NCBI GenBank assembly: GCA_958450325.1
Contig: OY288244.1
Location: forward strand, 30,730,424-30,794,423
DNA from: Agrostemma githago
Lineage: Eukaryota; Streptophyta; Magnoliopsida; Caryophyllales; Caryophyllaceae
Direction of reading: 5' to 3'
Length of the DNA: 64,000 nt
Each line of letters begins with the position of its first letter. The stretch's first letter is position 1. Below, one piece after another: positions 10,976 to 24,129 of this stretch. Under the pieces are notes generated by a model that saw nothing but the letters and a program-made list of their open reading frames with translations, ran no database searches and was not told where the DNA came from. The position numbers were made by a program, and so were the translations under genes.

Positions 10976-13276
10976 CGATATCCTAGCCTAGTTAGTTTTA
11001 CTTTCGTATTTTCTTTCGAAAAATCTTAAAAACCCCTAAAAATTTGAAATTTTTTCATAAAAATCAAAAAGATTTTCTTTTGTGTCTTTTCCTTTTGTGT
11101 CGTTGTGTCGTATATTTGTTGTATTAAGTGTGTTTTGCCTCCCTTTTCCTCGTAGGTAGCTTAATCACCGCTAACTTTGGAGGGCTTTCAAGACGTCCGG
11201 TAACATCTTTTTATCCCTTTTTCCTCTTTGTCTCTTGTGGAGCTTGGAAGAGATTGTGTGATAACGTGTGCTCGGGCGGAGCTTTGTAGAGTTTGTGGTT
11301 GATTTGGTTGCTTATGTGGATGTTTCGGGGTGGTGTTTGTTTTCCTTGTCGTTTTCTTTTCTTTCTTTCATTTTGTTCGGTTTTGTCTCGTTTCGTTTCA
11401 TTTTCTTTTGTATTTGTTTTGTGTTTTGTGGTTTGTGTCTAGTATAGTAAAAAGGTTTTCGAAAACCCGGTTTTGAGGCTAGTGAGCAAGTGTTTACTTT
11501 CCCTTTCTATTGATATGAGTCGAGTCTTGGACTTTAGTCTAGTAGAATGACTTTAAATCAATGATTTCGTTGGTTTCTTTCATTGAGTCCACCTAGTCTA
11601 CTAGGGATTTACTACGGGATTTGCATTTTGACAATTATGACCACCCACGGAGTGAAAAGGCCTTGGTTGCCGATTCCCGTCCCTTAGGTGACCATGTTCG
11701 GAATTGTGTGATTAGTCCAAGTTTTCCACTTTTTTATGAGTTTGAAGGGAAAGCGCGCCCAACTCACCCATTTCTTCTACCTCCTACACATGTCCACAAA
11801 TAAGTTGCAAATTTCATAAGTTGTTACTTGGTTGCAAGAAATGCCTACAAAATCAAGCCTAAAGGGCAAACCAAGAAAATGAAAGAAAAATGAAAAGAGA
11901 AAAAGAAAGAAAAGAAAAGAAAGAAGAAAAAGAAAAGGCACAACAAAAGAAAAAAACAAAATACAAAAGAAGAAAAAGAAGTGGCATAGAAACTCAAAAG
12001 CCAAATGCAAAAGAAAAGAATGCCAAAGAAAATCCCCTCACAATAAGAATACTCATCCCTAAATAAAGCCTTTTTTCCGGCTATTACCGTGAAGAGCCTA
12101 CCAAAGGACCGAGTCCCTAGGAAGGATGATAGCGGTAAATAGTCAGACTTCCCTCATTTTGCAACCTTAACCACCTTTTTACTTGGACTAGTTGGGCGAT
12201 TTTGGACATGGGACGACCCTCTTGGCTTGTCGCTAAAGGGGACGGGGCTTCACTTACCTACAGTGTCGACTAACTCCGTGGTTCATCCTTTTTCCATCCC
12301 CCCTATCGTCCTGTGGTACGTTCTTAGAAGGTTAGGAGGAATCTAGGTAAGTTACCAACGTTTTTACTGCTTTGTCTTCATACTATTAGGGCTTAGTTCA
12401 TATCGGTTTGTATTATTAGTTTGGGAACGTTGTCACTTTCCTTGAGTCCCTAACCGGTGTATCTTTCACCGCTTTGTTGAGGGAAGCGGTATTTGTTTTG
12501 TCTTGGATGTAACCGTTTGGTGTTTGTTTGTTTGTATGTTTGTTTGTTTACGTGCTTTTGTGTTCGGTTGCCTTCACAGTTTTGTCGCAAGACCTTACTG
12601 TAGACACCCGCATTTTGACTGCCAGGTGTCTATGGCAGTTTCCAAAAAAAACACCCGATGATGATCGGACGCTAACGTGCTTCTATGCGCTCGGATACGG
12701 GCTCAAATCCATTAATTGCTGGCTAACACACTTACAGAGTACAAATCTCACAAAACAGACCTCAAATCCAGGCCCAGTGGGCCGTTTCCAATCAAATAAG
12801 GCTAATTTGGGCCAAAACCGACACCGGAAATAAAACCGACTTTTAGCGATTGGGTCAACCCTGGTCAAAGTCGTTTCCGAAGACACATCAAAACAGCCAC
12901 TCAAATACAAAAAGTCCAACTCAAGAAGCAAAACCAACAGTCCACCTTCAGACGGGCCATCAGGTCAAGTCCGTCAGGGCACAAAACCCTAGACACTAAA
13001 ATACATGGGCAATGCCTATATAAGCAACCCCATGCACACTCAATTTCACAACTTTACAACCCTAATCACAACTTTTACCACTTCAAAAAAACCCTAATCT
13101 TACACATGCAACCCTAATCAAACCCCAGCAATCCTACACTAGCAAAAACCCTAAACCTAATTTTAGGAATCAATCCCGAGCCACCATAACTTAACCTCCA
13201 TAAAACCTCAAAGACTCTTGTGTAAAGCCACAGTTACGAGTCCGTTCCGAGACAAGAACATGTAGGTTGAGGGTGT

Positions 13277-14905
13277 TGATGGTCGGATTTGTCGTGGGTC
13301 CTACCGATCAATATTTAACCAACTATTCCTAGTGGGTAGCTAGGGCAAGTAGGGTCGATATCCACGGAGACGGTATGGTAAAGTCTAGACTAGGTCCGCT
13401 CACAAACAAGGCTAAGTCACATAAACAAACACAAAGAAGACAATAAATGGTAAACTATGGTGGTTGGAGATGAAGGAAGTGGACTAACAATGACTAGACT
13501 GAAACAATGCTAAAACGGAATAACTAAAGATCAAACTAACAAGCAAACTAGAAGAACCGATGACTAACTATGAAGTTGAATCAAATAAGAAAAGAAGTGG
13601 GTTAGGTCGGGTTCATAAGTGTAGTAGGATAATTGGGGTGGTCAAGGGTGTAGGTGTCTCCTAGTTGCTAGAGTCGGTCCGGGCTCTCGCTACGTAGACC
13701 AACGCCGAGGTAAGTTCGCGCTCTCGCGTCTAAGACTAACCTCAACACAACCACAAAATAGACAAACCATGAGAAGATGAGCACAAGTATGGGAAGCATG
13801 GCCACTACTACTCACACAAGCATATCAACAAACACATAGAGTGCCCAATATGTGACTAACAACAAAGATTCACCCTTTACCCCTAATCAAACCCTAATCA
13901 CCCATAATCTACCCTTAATCCTCCTACTAACCCACAAGGAGACTACTCACTCATTATCAAAAACAAACAAACAATAATTAGAGAAAACAACATCACAAAC
14001 CAAACATCCATAATGAAGAACAAGAACAATAACAAGAACAATATAAAAAAGATTCAAACTTGATTAAATAAACAAGAACAAGAGTAAAGAGGATTATACC
14101 AACAACAAGAGGAAGAAAAAGATGCAATCTTGTATAAATAAGAACCCAAATCAATCCCAAGGATGTCAAGCTTGGAGAAATCTTCAAGTACCCACTTAAT
14201 ACAAGACTAGTTACAAACTAGATTAAAAGGAGATTAACTAAGGATTAAGGGAAGATTAATCTAAAAGGATGAACTCTAAATCTAGGGTTTTTATCTTGTA
14301 GAGAGGCTTAAGAGAGTCTAATGTAAGGTAAGATCCATAAATAATACAAGAGGGGAGTATTTATAAGGTTACAAGAATGAAGGAGGAGAAAAGAATGAGA
14401 TGCGTGCTACAGCTGCTCCTTCCCGGTCGGGAAGGATTGGTCTCGGTCGGGAGGGACCCCTTCCCGGTCGGGAAGACCCCCTTCTCGGTCGGGAAGGCCT
14501 CAAAACAGAACCATCTCCAATTGTGCACTCCTTCCCGATCGGGAAGGCATCATCCCGCCCGGGAAGGACCTTGTAGGCCTCCATTATGATCTTTTTGGTC
14601 CCTCCTTGGTTCTCATGGGTTTCTCATCGATTCTCAGGACTCGGGATCGGGTCTCGGAGGCTCGAGATTGGGTCCCAAGGTCTCGGGGTCGAATCCAAGG
14701 CATCGAGTGATCGTTCCTTCACTTCGTTGGCTCCAAAAGTGTATGTATTGAGTCGGAATCGCTCTAAATCTTCACGAATGGTCTCGGGAACCTGAAACGA
14801 ACTAGAGGAAGCATAAGTAGCCCATGAACCGCTCCCAAAGAGCGATTCCGCAAGGAAAAAGGGACCAAAACACAGCAAATTAGGCACTACAAACTACACT
14901 TATCA
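13277..14905 (-). repeat. 3' LTR of Athila B
   Basis: Plus-strand edges are TGATGGTCGG and CACTTATCA, the reverse complement of the Athila A LTR ends. It contains the minus-strand TATA box (14358-14365) and, upstream of it on that strand (about 14415-14550), palindromes of the TCCCG/CGGGA class. The uninterrupted sequence AAAGATTCACCCTTTACCCC in this LTR is the empty-site counterpart of the Tat insertion in the other LTR. Confidence 0.93.
14415..14552. promoter_or_regulatory. Palindrome array and minus-strand TATA region of the Athila B 3' LTR
   Basis: Motifs TTCCCGGTCGGGAA, TCCCGATCGGGA and decayed forms occur between about 14424 and 14552, beginning roughly 55 bp upstream (minus strand) of TATAAATA at 14365-14358. 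This is the same arrangement as in copy A. The other LTR has the same array at about 38168-38304 with additional point mutations. Confidence 0.65.
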
Positions 14906-17900
14906 ACTCCCCCACACTTAACCCTTACTCGCCCTCGAGTAAGCACAAACTAACTACTAAACTAGCCGAGCGGGTATAGCGCACCCTACGCCCTTTCAAC
15001 TCACGCGAGAGCACCTAGAGGATAAGTGCTCTCCGCAAGGCAAGTGAGGTCTTGCGACAAAACCGTGGATGCAACAGGACACAAAAACACATAAACAACA
15101 AACATACAAACAAACAAACAAAAGGTTGCACCCAAAAGAAAAGAAATACCGCTTCCCTCAAACAAGCGGTGAAAGAAGCACCGGTTTAGGACTCGAGGCA
15201 AGTGACTACGTTCCCAAGCTAGCAATACAAACCAAAATGGACAAAATCCTAATAGTATGACGACAAAGCAACAAAAACGTTGGTAACTTACCTAGATTCC
15301 TCTTAACCTTCTAAGAACCTACTACGGGACGATCGGCGGGATGGAAAAAGGATGAACCACGGTGTTAATCGACACTGTAGGTAAGTGAGACCCCGCCCCC
15401 TTTAGCGATGAGCCAAGAGGGTCGTCCCATGCCCAAAACCGCTCAACTAGTCCAAGTAAAAAGGTGGATATGGTTGCAAAATGAGGGAAGACCAACCACT
15501 ACCGCTATCATCCTTCCTAGGGACTCGGTCCTTTGGTAGGCTCTTCACGGTAATGATCGGAAAAAGGCTTATTTTTGAGATGTGGGGATTTATTTTTGTG
15601 AGACGGTTTTCTTTTGGCATTTTTCTTTCTTTTGCATTTTTGCCTCTTGTGTTGCTATGCCATTTCATTTTTCAGCTTTTGTATTTTCTTTTTGGCTTTT
15701 TGTGCCTTTTCTTTTTCTTCAATCTTTTCTTTCTTTCTTTTTCTTTTCTTTGCCCTTTCTGTTGTAGGCATTTCTTTTTGCAACAAGAAAGACGATTTCA
15801 ACAATTTGCAACTTTATTGTGTGGAAATGTGTAGGAGGTAGGGAAATGGGAGAGTAGGGGGCGCGCTTTCCCTCTTCAATCCCACAAAAAAAAAGGGGGG
15901 AACTTGGACTAATCAAACAATCCCGAACACGGTCACCTAAGGGACGGGACTCGGCAACCAAGGCCTTTTCACACCGTGGGTGGTCAAAATGGTCAAAATG
16001 CAAATCCCGTAGTAAGCTAGGTGGACTCAAGGTAAAGGACCAACGAAATCATTGATTTAGGGTCATTCTACTAGACTAAAGTCCAAGACTCGATTTATAC
16101 TACTGGGAAGGGAAAGTAAACACTCACACACTAGCCTCTAAACCGGGTTTTCGAAAACCTATTTACACACAAGACACAACTACACAACACAAAACAAAGA
16201 CGCGACGAGAACGAAAGAAAAAGAGACAAAAGGCCACAAAACAAAAACAAAACAAAACAAACACATAAACAACACAAACACCACCCCGAGCATCCAAACA
16301 AGCCACCAACCAACACCAAACTTTACAAAGCTCCTCCCGAGCACACAACATCACAAATCTCCTCCGAACATCACAAGAGGTAAAGAGGAAAAAGGATAAA
16401 AGGTGTTACCGGATGTCTTGAAAATTTTCCAAAGTTAGCGGCGATTAGGCGACCTAAGAGGAAAAAGGGAGGCAAAACAAGCACAACAAAACACATATAC
16501 GATACAACGACATAAAAAGAAAAACACACAAAAGGAAAATCTTTTTGATTTTTGTGAAATTTTTTCAAATTTTTAGGATTTTTAAAGATTTTTTTGAAAA
16601 ACTACGAAAATAAAACTAACTACGATAGAATATCGCTCCCCCACACTTAAGCCGAGCAATGTCCTCATGCTCGACCGTAGTGCATGGGAGCACAAAAGAA
16701 AAGAAACTACAAAAAATAAAGCTAGAAATCAAAAGGAAAAGTGGAGAAAAGGGTAGAATGCGTCCGGCCGGGGTGTGGTCAAGTCACCATGGGCCGAGAC
16801 AAGAAAAGATATGGATGGGGGAAGAAATAAAAAGAAAGAAATAAAAGGGAATGAGAGGGGAGGACTAGGTGTGATCAAGTCACCTAGCCCGGATTCCACC
16901 CAAATCCGAATAAATCCTACAAAAAGGGTGAAAATCTTGTAAAATTTTGATTTTGAAATGACCCTCGATGTAGTCACATCATCGAGAGTTGGGAGCAACA
17001 AATACCAAGGCCCCGAGGGCCACCATGACACAAAAGTATATAAGGGGAGGGGAACAAACAAGGGCAAACAAGCTATAAAAGACGGAAAAGAGAGGATAGT
17101 TGCCGTACCATACGGTTAGCAACTCACTCGCTCCATCGTCTCATAAATCAATATCGACATGTAGCTAGTCGTCGTCGTCGTTGTTATTCCTTCCCAATCG
17201 CGATACGGTTCCATGGTTGGGGCACAAAGGTAAAATGAGGTGGGTTTTGATGTGAAAGTCGGTGTAAAGTGAAGAGAAAGTGAGGTGAAAATGTGTATAT
17301 GAGGTGTAGGGGTCATATAAGGAGAGTAAGGACATGTAGGAAGGTTGGGAGGGGGCATAAAGTGGTAGGGTGGGCTCAAACGACGAAGAAAAAGCCAAAG
17401 GAGGAACAAGGGGTCCATCCCGGTCGGGATGGGTGGTCCCGGTCGGGATGACCTGCTCGTCCCGGTCGGGAATCCTTCGTCCCGGTCGGGATGGCACTCC
17501 AGTAGCCCCAACTTTTGTCACACTCATCCCGGTCGGGATGACACCCTTCCCGGTCGGGATGGCTCATCCTTCCCGGTCGGGATGCACTCTTCTCGGCCGG
17601 GGAGAGTCCTCTAACCCTCTATAGCTCCCAAAAGCTAGTTCCAAGCTTCAAAAACCGACTCCCCTTCCCACGATCCAAGCTCCAACAATGACCACTCCTC
17701 TCTAGGAATCATCTTCACTTCACCTATCAAACAAAACTCACATACACATCAAATTCCCTCCCTCACATTGCTCATCAATAATCCAAATAATCAAGAAATT
17801 CACAAAACCAAACAAACTACAAGAGAAAAAGATATATACAAAGAGACGGTTCTTGTGGAACTCCGTCAAACCAAGGTGGTGCATTCTTCAATCTTTTTCT
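14906..17900 (-). other. Athila B 3' noncoding interior
   Basis: No supported gene. It contains the polypurine tract adjoining the LTR (14906-14920), the internal polypurine copy (16636-16650), a purine-rich tract (complement of about 15600-15770) and a palindrome array (starts 17418, 17437, 17460, 17480 and further copies to about 17600). Apparent hydrophobic ORFs here are low-complexity translations of the purine/pyrimidine tracts. Confidence 0.75.
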
Positions 17901-20900
17901 TCAACAACAATGACTAGTTCCATCTCCATCAAGGGCACGAAGAAACAAGTCGAAGGCTCTAGCAAAGTCTTCAATCAAGCTCGAGATATAACCGTCCACA
18001 TCCCAAGGTTCTCCATGACCTTGTCTCGACGTTTCCGGGGCGTCCCGATCTTGTAAGTTCAAAGGCTTGAACTTATACTTTTGATCCTTCGGGATATACC
18101 CAAACGTCCATCGATCCTCATGTGACCCCAAGGGAGGCTCATCTTCCTTCATGCCTTTCAACTTGTCATCATACCCATGATATGGGCACTCATCCTCAAG
18201 TTCACAAGAGTTTTTCTTCAAGCTTTGTCCCGACTCTCCTCCTAGATCAATGTCTTTCGTGGCGTGGATCATATTGCAAGACTCATTATTAGTAGGCGAA
18301 GTGTTGCCTTGGAGGTCAAACACTAGCTTCTCTTCGCCTAACTCGAAGGTGATCCTACCATTCTTCACATCGATCATAGCACCGGCGGTGTGTAGAAATG
18401 GGCGCCCAAGGATAATGGGAGTTATAGCATCTTCCCGCATGTCGAGTACAAGAAAGTCGACCGGAATGAAGAACTTCCCGATTCTAATTGGCACATCTTC
18501 CAACATCCCCAAAGGTCGGTTGAGAGAGCTATCGGCCATTTGGAGTGTAATGGAAGTACTCTTGAGCTCCTTCATCCCGAGTCGCTCACAAATGGAATAG
18601 AGAATGATGCTTACACTCGCACCCAAATCACATAATGCTCTTTCAACCTTGTAGTTGCCTATGGTGCAAGGGATCGAGAAACTACCCGGATCCTTTAACT
18701 TGGGAAGCGTAGAACCTTGAATAAGCTCGCTCACCACTCTTGTGAACGCTATGGTCTCTTCCTTGTAGATGGATCTCTTCCTAGCCAATATTTCTTTCAT
18801 GAATCTTCCATATGCCGGGATTTGGGTAAGTAGCTCGGTAAATGGGACACTCACATCCAACTTCTTCACAATATTAAGGAACTTGTCATATTGGCTATCC
18901 ACCTTGGTCTTCATTTGCCTTGTTGGGAAAGGCAACTTGATTTGGATCTTGTTTTGCTCAATAGGGGTGGACTCTTCAAATGACACTTTCCTTTTACCCT
19001 TGTCTTTTCCTTGAAGTGGGGGAAGCTCGTCTTCTTGGGGTTTCTCAATCTCCCATAAGACTTGCTCCTCTATAGGAGTTCCCAAGCTTTGATCTTCTTG
19101 AATTGGAGACATAACTTCCTTTGTTGGTTCTTGCTCATTAAGGGGTGGGGGAGGGTTATAAGATGAACCACTCCTCGTGGTAATAGCATTCACATGCTCG
19201 AATTTTGCCATTTCGCCTTGAGGAGGTAGTTGCCCCCTTTGTCTCGAGGAGCTTCCCGAAGCGAGTTGAAATATTTGAGTCTCAAGCATCTTCATATGAG
19301 TTCTTGTCTCTTTGTTTTCATTTAAGATTTGGGCTATGATCTCTTGTTGTGATCTTTGTGTCTCCAATTGACTCCTTTGCATTTCTTGAGTACTCCTTTG
19401 CATATCCATCATTTGCTTTTGCATGTCAAAATCCCGAGGAGGAGATTGTTGGTTATGAGGAGTGTTTGTGATGGCTAGAGGTATGCCATAATCATGAGTA
19501 GGAGACCGACTCCTTGGCTTGCTTTGTTGTTGTTGAATTTGAGTTGCTTGTTGTTGACGGTTCCCTTGGAACCCATGAGAATTGCCTTGATTAAGGCCTT
19601 GATTGTTTCCATGGTTGTGGTTTTGATATCCTTGGTTGAAGTTCCCTTGTTGAAACCCTTGATTGTTGTTGAATGTACCTTGGTTACTTTGCTTGAAGTT
19701 GTTGAAAGGCCTTGAGTTGCCTTGATAACCTTGGTTGCCTTGATTGTTGTCCCTTAAGGGAGGTGGAACATAGGGACGAGGTTGCATAGCTTGTTGTTGA
19801 GGGACTTGATTAGAAGCTTGGTATTGATTGGAATAGGAGGCACCTTGCTTGAACGCTTGGAAGGCGTTCACTTGCTCAATACTTGACAATGCATAGGATT
19901 ATGACCAACGATTCCACAAGTATCACACATCCCATAATAAGGCAAAGGAGGTGCAAATCCCAAAGCATTCACTTCTTGAATTGAGTGTTGGTGGGAGGAA
20001 CTAGTGCCTTGGACTTGGTTGAGGTGGCTTAGGAGCTTCTTGTCAATGGTCTCCATGTGTGTTTTCAATTGAGCTCCAAGGTCAATGCTTAATTGAGTAA
20101 TGGCATCAACCTCGTGCCTACCTCCTCGATTTGCCTTCTTAGGCCTTGAGTATTGAGAGTTATGAACCGCCATCTCCTCGATTCTTGCCCATGTTTGGTC
20201 ATCATCGACCTCGGTGAACCTACCATTGGAGCCCATATTGAGTATAGTTCTTGAGTCCTCATAAAGACCGTTCCAAAATTGTTGGACTAAAAACCATTGT
20301 GAAAGTCCATGGTGGGGGCACGATCTAACCAAAGATTTAAACCTCTCACAAGCTTCATAAAGGCTCTCTTCATCCCGTTGTTGGAAAACGGTGATGGAGG
20401 CCCTTAGCAAATTAGTCTTCTCCGGAGGGTAGAACTTTTGGTAGAATGCCAATGCAAGTTTCTTCCAATTATCGATGCCCATGGTTGCCCTATCGAGACT
20501 CTTGATCCATTGCTTCGCTTTTCCAATTAATGAGAATGGAAATAATACCCAACGGATTTGATCTTGTGTAACCCCGGTTTGAGAAATAGCGTCACAATAA
20601 TCGGAGAAAATCTCCATGTGTTGGTGCGGGTCTTCGGTGGGCAAACCACTAAATTGATTTCTCTCCACAAGTTGGATGAATTGAGTCTTGGCCACAAAAT
20701 TTCCGGCATAAGCGGCCGGTAGAGTATTCGGTCCCGGCAAGACATCTTCCGTAAATGTGGAATGGGATGAAAACTTCGGCGTAATTGGATGTAAGGGAGA
20801 AGATGGTGTAGACGGTGTTGATGTAGAACTAGACGGGGAACTAGGTGAAGAGGAATGGATAGATGAACCAAAGGGGTTTATGAAGATTCATTCGGCCGTC

Positions 20901-21066
20901 TCTCGAGTTGACTCGTCAAAGTCGGTTCCTTGAGCTTGCTCTTGATGGGTATTGCTAGCGCTTGGTTGAGAGATCCTAACCCGGTTAATCGTCCGTTGGC
21001 GAAAGGCTCGAAAAAGCCTTTCCGGCTCTGGATTAAAGAGAAAGAAGTCGCCTCCCCCCTAGGCAT
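17901..21066 (-). pseudogene. Athila B gag-protease polyprotein (frameshifted)
   Basis: Counterpart of the copy A gene and better preserved. An ATG near 21066 opens a start region that is out of frame by one base relative to A. The natural frame then has a TGA near 20885 where A has a Gly codon. From 20740 the capsid/gag domain is intact (FSGLPTEDPHQHM to EEMAVHNSQYS) and is followed by a CCHC-like knuckle (CDTCGIVGHNPMHC). A frame break lies at about 19870-19890. The 662-codon frame 19889-17901 then contains the Gln/Asn-rich segment, a coiled-coil-like Gln/Glu stretch and the protease-like domain with CDLGAS and ILGRPFLHTAG. The conserved second half suggests relatively recent loss of function. 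There is no pol region. Confidence 0.9.
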
Positions 21067-21271
21067 ACACTACACACTTGAGCAAACGTAAGACCACCTA
21101 GTGCTTTTCGGGCACTAGGTAACGACAATAAACAAGCACAATCGAAAGACAAAGAGAAGAGGAAGAAATAAAGCTAAGGAAACAAGAAAAAATGCACAAG
21201 AGATGATAGAAGTGCACAAAGAAGGGTAACTAAGTCTAGCTATAAGCAAACTAAGTCTAAACAATGCACCG

Positions 21272-21289
21272 TCCCCGGCAACGACGCCA
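21272..21289 (-). other. Primer-binding site of Athila B (tRNA-Asp)
   Basis: The minus-strand sequence TGGCGTCGTTGCCGGGGA lies 3 nt from the 5' LTR end at 21293. It differs from the copy A site by one base (T for C). Confidence 0.88.
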
Positions 21290-22888
21290 AATTGATGGTC
21301 GGATTTGTCGTGGGTCCTACCGATCAATATTTAATCAACTATTCCTAGTGGGTAGCTAGGGCAAGTAGGGTCGATATCCACGGAGACGGTATGGTAAAGT
21401 CTAGACTAGGTCTGCTCACAAACAAGGCTAAGTCACACAAACAAACACAAAGAAGACAATAAATGGTAAACTATGGTGGTTGGAGATGAAGGAAGTGGAC
21501 TAACAATGACTAGACTAAAACAATGCTAAAACGGAATAACTAAAGATCAAACTAACAAGCAAACTAGAAGAACCGATGACTAACTATGAAGTTGAATCAA
21601 ATAAGAAAAGAAGTGGGTTAGGTCGGGTTCATAAGTGTAGTAGGATAATTGGGGTGGTCAAGGGTGTAGGTGTCTCCTAGTTGCTAGAGTCGGTCCGGGC
21701 TCTCGCTACGTAGACCAACGCCGAGGTAAGTTCGCGCTCTCGCGTCTAAGACTAACCTCAATACAACCACAAAATAGACAAACCATGAGAAGATGAGCAC
21801 AAGTATGGGAAGCATGGCCACTACTACTCACACAAGCATATCAACAACCACATAGAGTGCCCAATATGTGACTAACAACAAAGATTCACCCTGTGGACAT
21901 GATGTAGGTCCACCCCGACGCGGCCACGCGCGGGTTTGGGTAGGCGAATGAATCTCGTGGTGAGATTGTTCTCGGGTTCGAAATTTAAGTCAAAATGGAG
22001 TCGCCACCGAATTTTGTGGTTATTCGGAACCATACGAGCCCACTCTATGTCGTCATGGGCTATACACAAAGTAAGCCCACTTCGATTTCAGAGTTCATTG
22101 GACTCGTCCCTTTGCATTGCAATATCGATACCGTATAAACCGGCTTTCGTATATAGAATGACTCTCGTGCGCCAAGGGTTTCGGACATCCGGAAACCAAA
22201 GGTTTTGAGTAAGGGGTGAGGGTACGTGTTGGGAAGCCCACTAAGGACACCCAACCCCTCCCGCACATGGCGGCCTCTACTAAGACATCGTTCGTGTTCG
22301 TGTGAGCGCGCTAGTAAAACGATTAAATGATATGCAAACAGCGTTTTCGGGCTAAGCATGTGAATAGTATGTGAACTACGTCATTTAATGCATCTTAATT
22401 ATGGTCGAAGTGGTTTAGCATGCGAGGTTCATTTATAAAGCGATAAGCAAGTAAATAAATGAAACTCAAACGTAAATAACGTACAAGTTACACGGGCGGA
22501 AATACAACCCGGCCAATACAAAAATTACATAAACGATATGGAAATAATATAATAAATAACTAAAGGTTACGGACGGACCCATATGTAAACTTGACCACGA
22601 AATGTGTAAGTGGACTAACCCCATTTAAATGCACATTATGTTGCACATCAAACGAAGGACGGAGACATAGGGCCTAAGCGTGATGCTAGCCCGATCCTAT
22701 GCCTCGATGCCTTGTCCCGACTTATCACGTCGAAAAATCGATCAAAGTCGTTAGGGTGTCGTGATGAGCGAGAGTTTTGAAAATAGGATAGTCACGTGAT
22801 AGTCTTTACACGTGATGACTAATGTCGATAAAAGGACGGGGCTTGAAAGTGTGTGTCAAGGCCCTCGGTTTTCTGGGTTACAGGACAC

Positions 22889-23065
22889 ACTCGGTCGAGT
22901 CATGGTCTGACTCGGCCGAGTGCGTCCTCAAAAAAGTTTCTGCCCAGTGTTATGGACGCTACTCGATCGAGTGGCCTATGCACTCGGTCGAGTAGCCCCT
23001 CGAAAAGGGTTCTGTCCAGTCTGATGGACGCTACTCGATCGAGCGGCCTATGCACTCGGTCGAGT
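22889..23065. promoter_or_regulatory. ACTCG-RY-CGAGT palindrome pairs, distal LTR cluster
   Basis: Twelve-bp palindromes start at 22889, 22910, 22961, 22982, 23033 (one mismatch) and 23054. They form three pairs with 21-bp spacing, and successive pairs are 72 bp apart. Central dinucleotides are GT, GC, AT, GT, AT and GT. The right LTR has the same set near 36047-36223. Confidence 0.75.
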
Positions 23066-23967
23066 AGCCCCTGTACGAGTGTCAACTCGTCTCGTTTTTG
23101 AGGTTGAAAACGACGGTCGGTCGAGTTAAATACAAATATCGCACGATTTGAATTTAACTCGACCTCCGGTACTATAATCGTGTACATGTACGATTATAAT
23201 ACCGTTGTCGGGATTTTATGAAACGTTTACGTTATAAAATTTGAATTAGCGACGGAATGCCTCCCTCTACGTCACGACATCGAAACTAACCCTTTCGGGT
23301 TATGTGATGTCGGTTTTCGTGTCAACGGGTTCCGCACTAATTAAAATGGGATCGAATATGTTCAACTACGATTAGTCGCGATCACGTCACGCCCTTGAGC
23401 ACATTGGGGCGGGGCTCCTCGAAAGGGTTCCACCTCCGTCGTTACTCGTAAAGGGATTAGACGGACTTTAGGCGACAATTATAGTCAAACGTATCCGAAA
23501 CCGAATTTTCGGTATTAATATATATATATACGCGGTATGATAGTAATGTGTTAGTAACGCGAAATAGAAAAGTTAGTATGCGAAAATGTAAAAGTTAGGA
23601 TGTTAGAGTTAGAGTGTTAGAATTATAATACTAGTATAAGTATAATATCAACAATACAAAAAAAACGTAAAATAAAGAGGACAAAGATCGAAATGGGGTT
23701 TAGAACACCCTCAACATACATGCTTAGTAGGGTCCTCGGAAATGGACTCGCGAATAGTGACGGGACTATGGAGTATCGAGGATGTATGTAAGTTATGGTG
23801 TATGTGTGTGTGTGGATGAAAATGTCGGTTTTTTCGAGGGACAAGGGACTCGGTTTTTATGTGTGCTTGCTTAGGGTTGTAGTGTGTAGAGTGTAGAAGG
23901 ATTAGGGTAATAGTTTAGTGTAATTTTGCATTAGGTAAAAACTGAAATGCAAAAGGGTTGGAGGGGG

Positions 23968-24129
23968 TATTTATAGAGTTTACCCCACGACCTAGGGTCA
24001 CTCGATCGAGTGGCCCTAGTGCACTCGGTCGAGTGCCCCTAGTGCACTCGGTCGAGTGCCCTAGAAAATGGGACTGATCCGATTTTTGACGCTCCACTCG
24101 ACCGAGTGGGTCAACCCACTCGATCGAGT
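23968..24129 (-). promoter_or_regulatory. LTR promoter of the Retand-like element: TATA box with upstream palindromes
   Basis: TATAAATA on the minus strand (23975-23968; right LTR 37094-37087). Directly upstream on that strand are palindromes of the ACTCG-RY-CGAGT class starting at 24000, 24023, 24046, 24096 and 24118, spaced 22-23 bp within groups and 72-73 bp between equivalent members. The right LTR lacks one 23-bp unit, so the array changes copy number. The promoter role is inferred from the TATA box and position. Confidence 0.7.

Larger units (their letters stand above)
9651..12598 (+). other. Athila A 3' noncoding interior, first part
   Basis: No credible ORF. It contains a second palindrome array (9990-10153), an internal polypurine tract (10961-10975), a long purine-rich AAAGAAAA tract (about 11875-12030) and T-rich stretches. 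It corresponds to 14906-17900 in copy B. The Tat solo LTR interrupts it at 12598 (TSD CTTAC), and it resumes at 40298. Confidence 0.75.

Noticed and set aside
11777..12010. Hydrophobic Phe/Leu-rich ORF (also 15481-15841)
   Set aside because: It is the translated pyrimidine strand of an AAAGAAAA tract in the Athila 3' region; no membrane protein family resemblance.
12599..13276. Remnant of a full second Tat element next to Athila B
   Set aside because: The sequence continues on the far side of Athila B and ends exactly at CCACA plus TSD CTTAC with no internal region, so it is a solo LTR.
22900..23187. Small ORFs with repeated LDRVHRPLDRVAS or TRSSGLCTRSS peptides (also 36011-36345 and 25768-26040)
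   Set aside because: Coding appearance comes from the CG-rich palindromes in the Tat LTR and intron; both strands are open.
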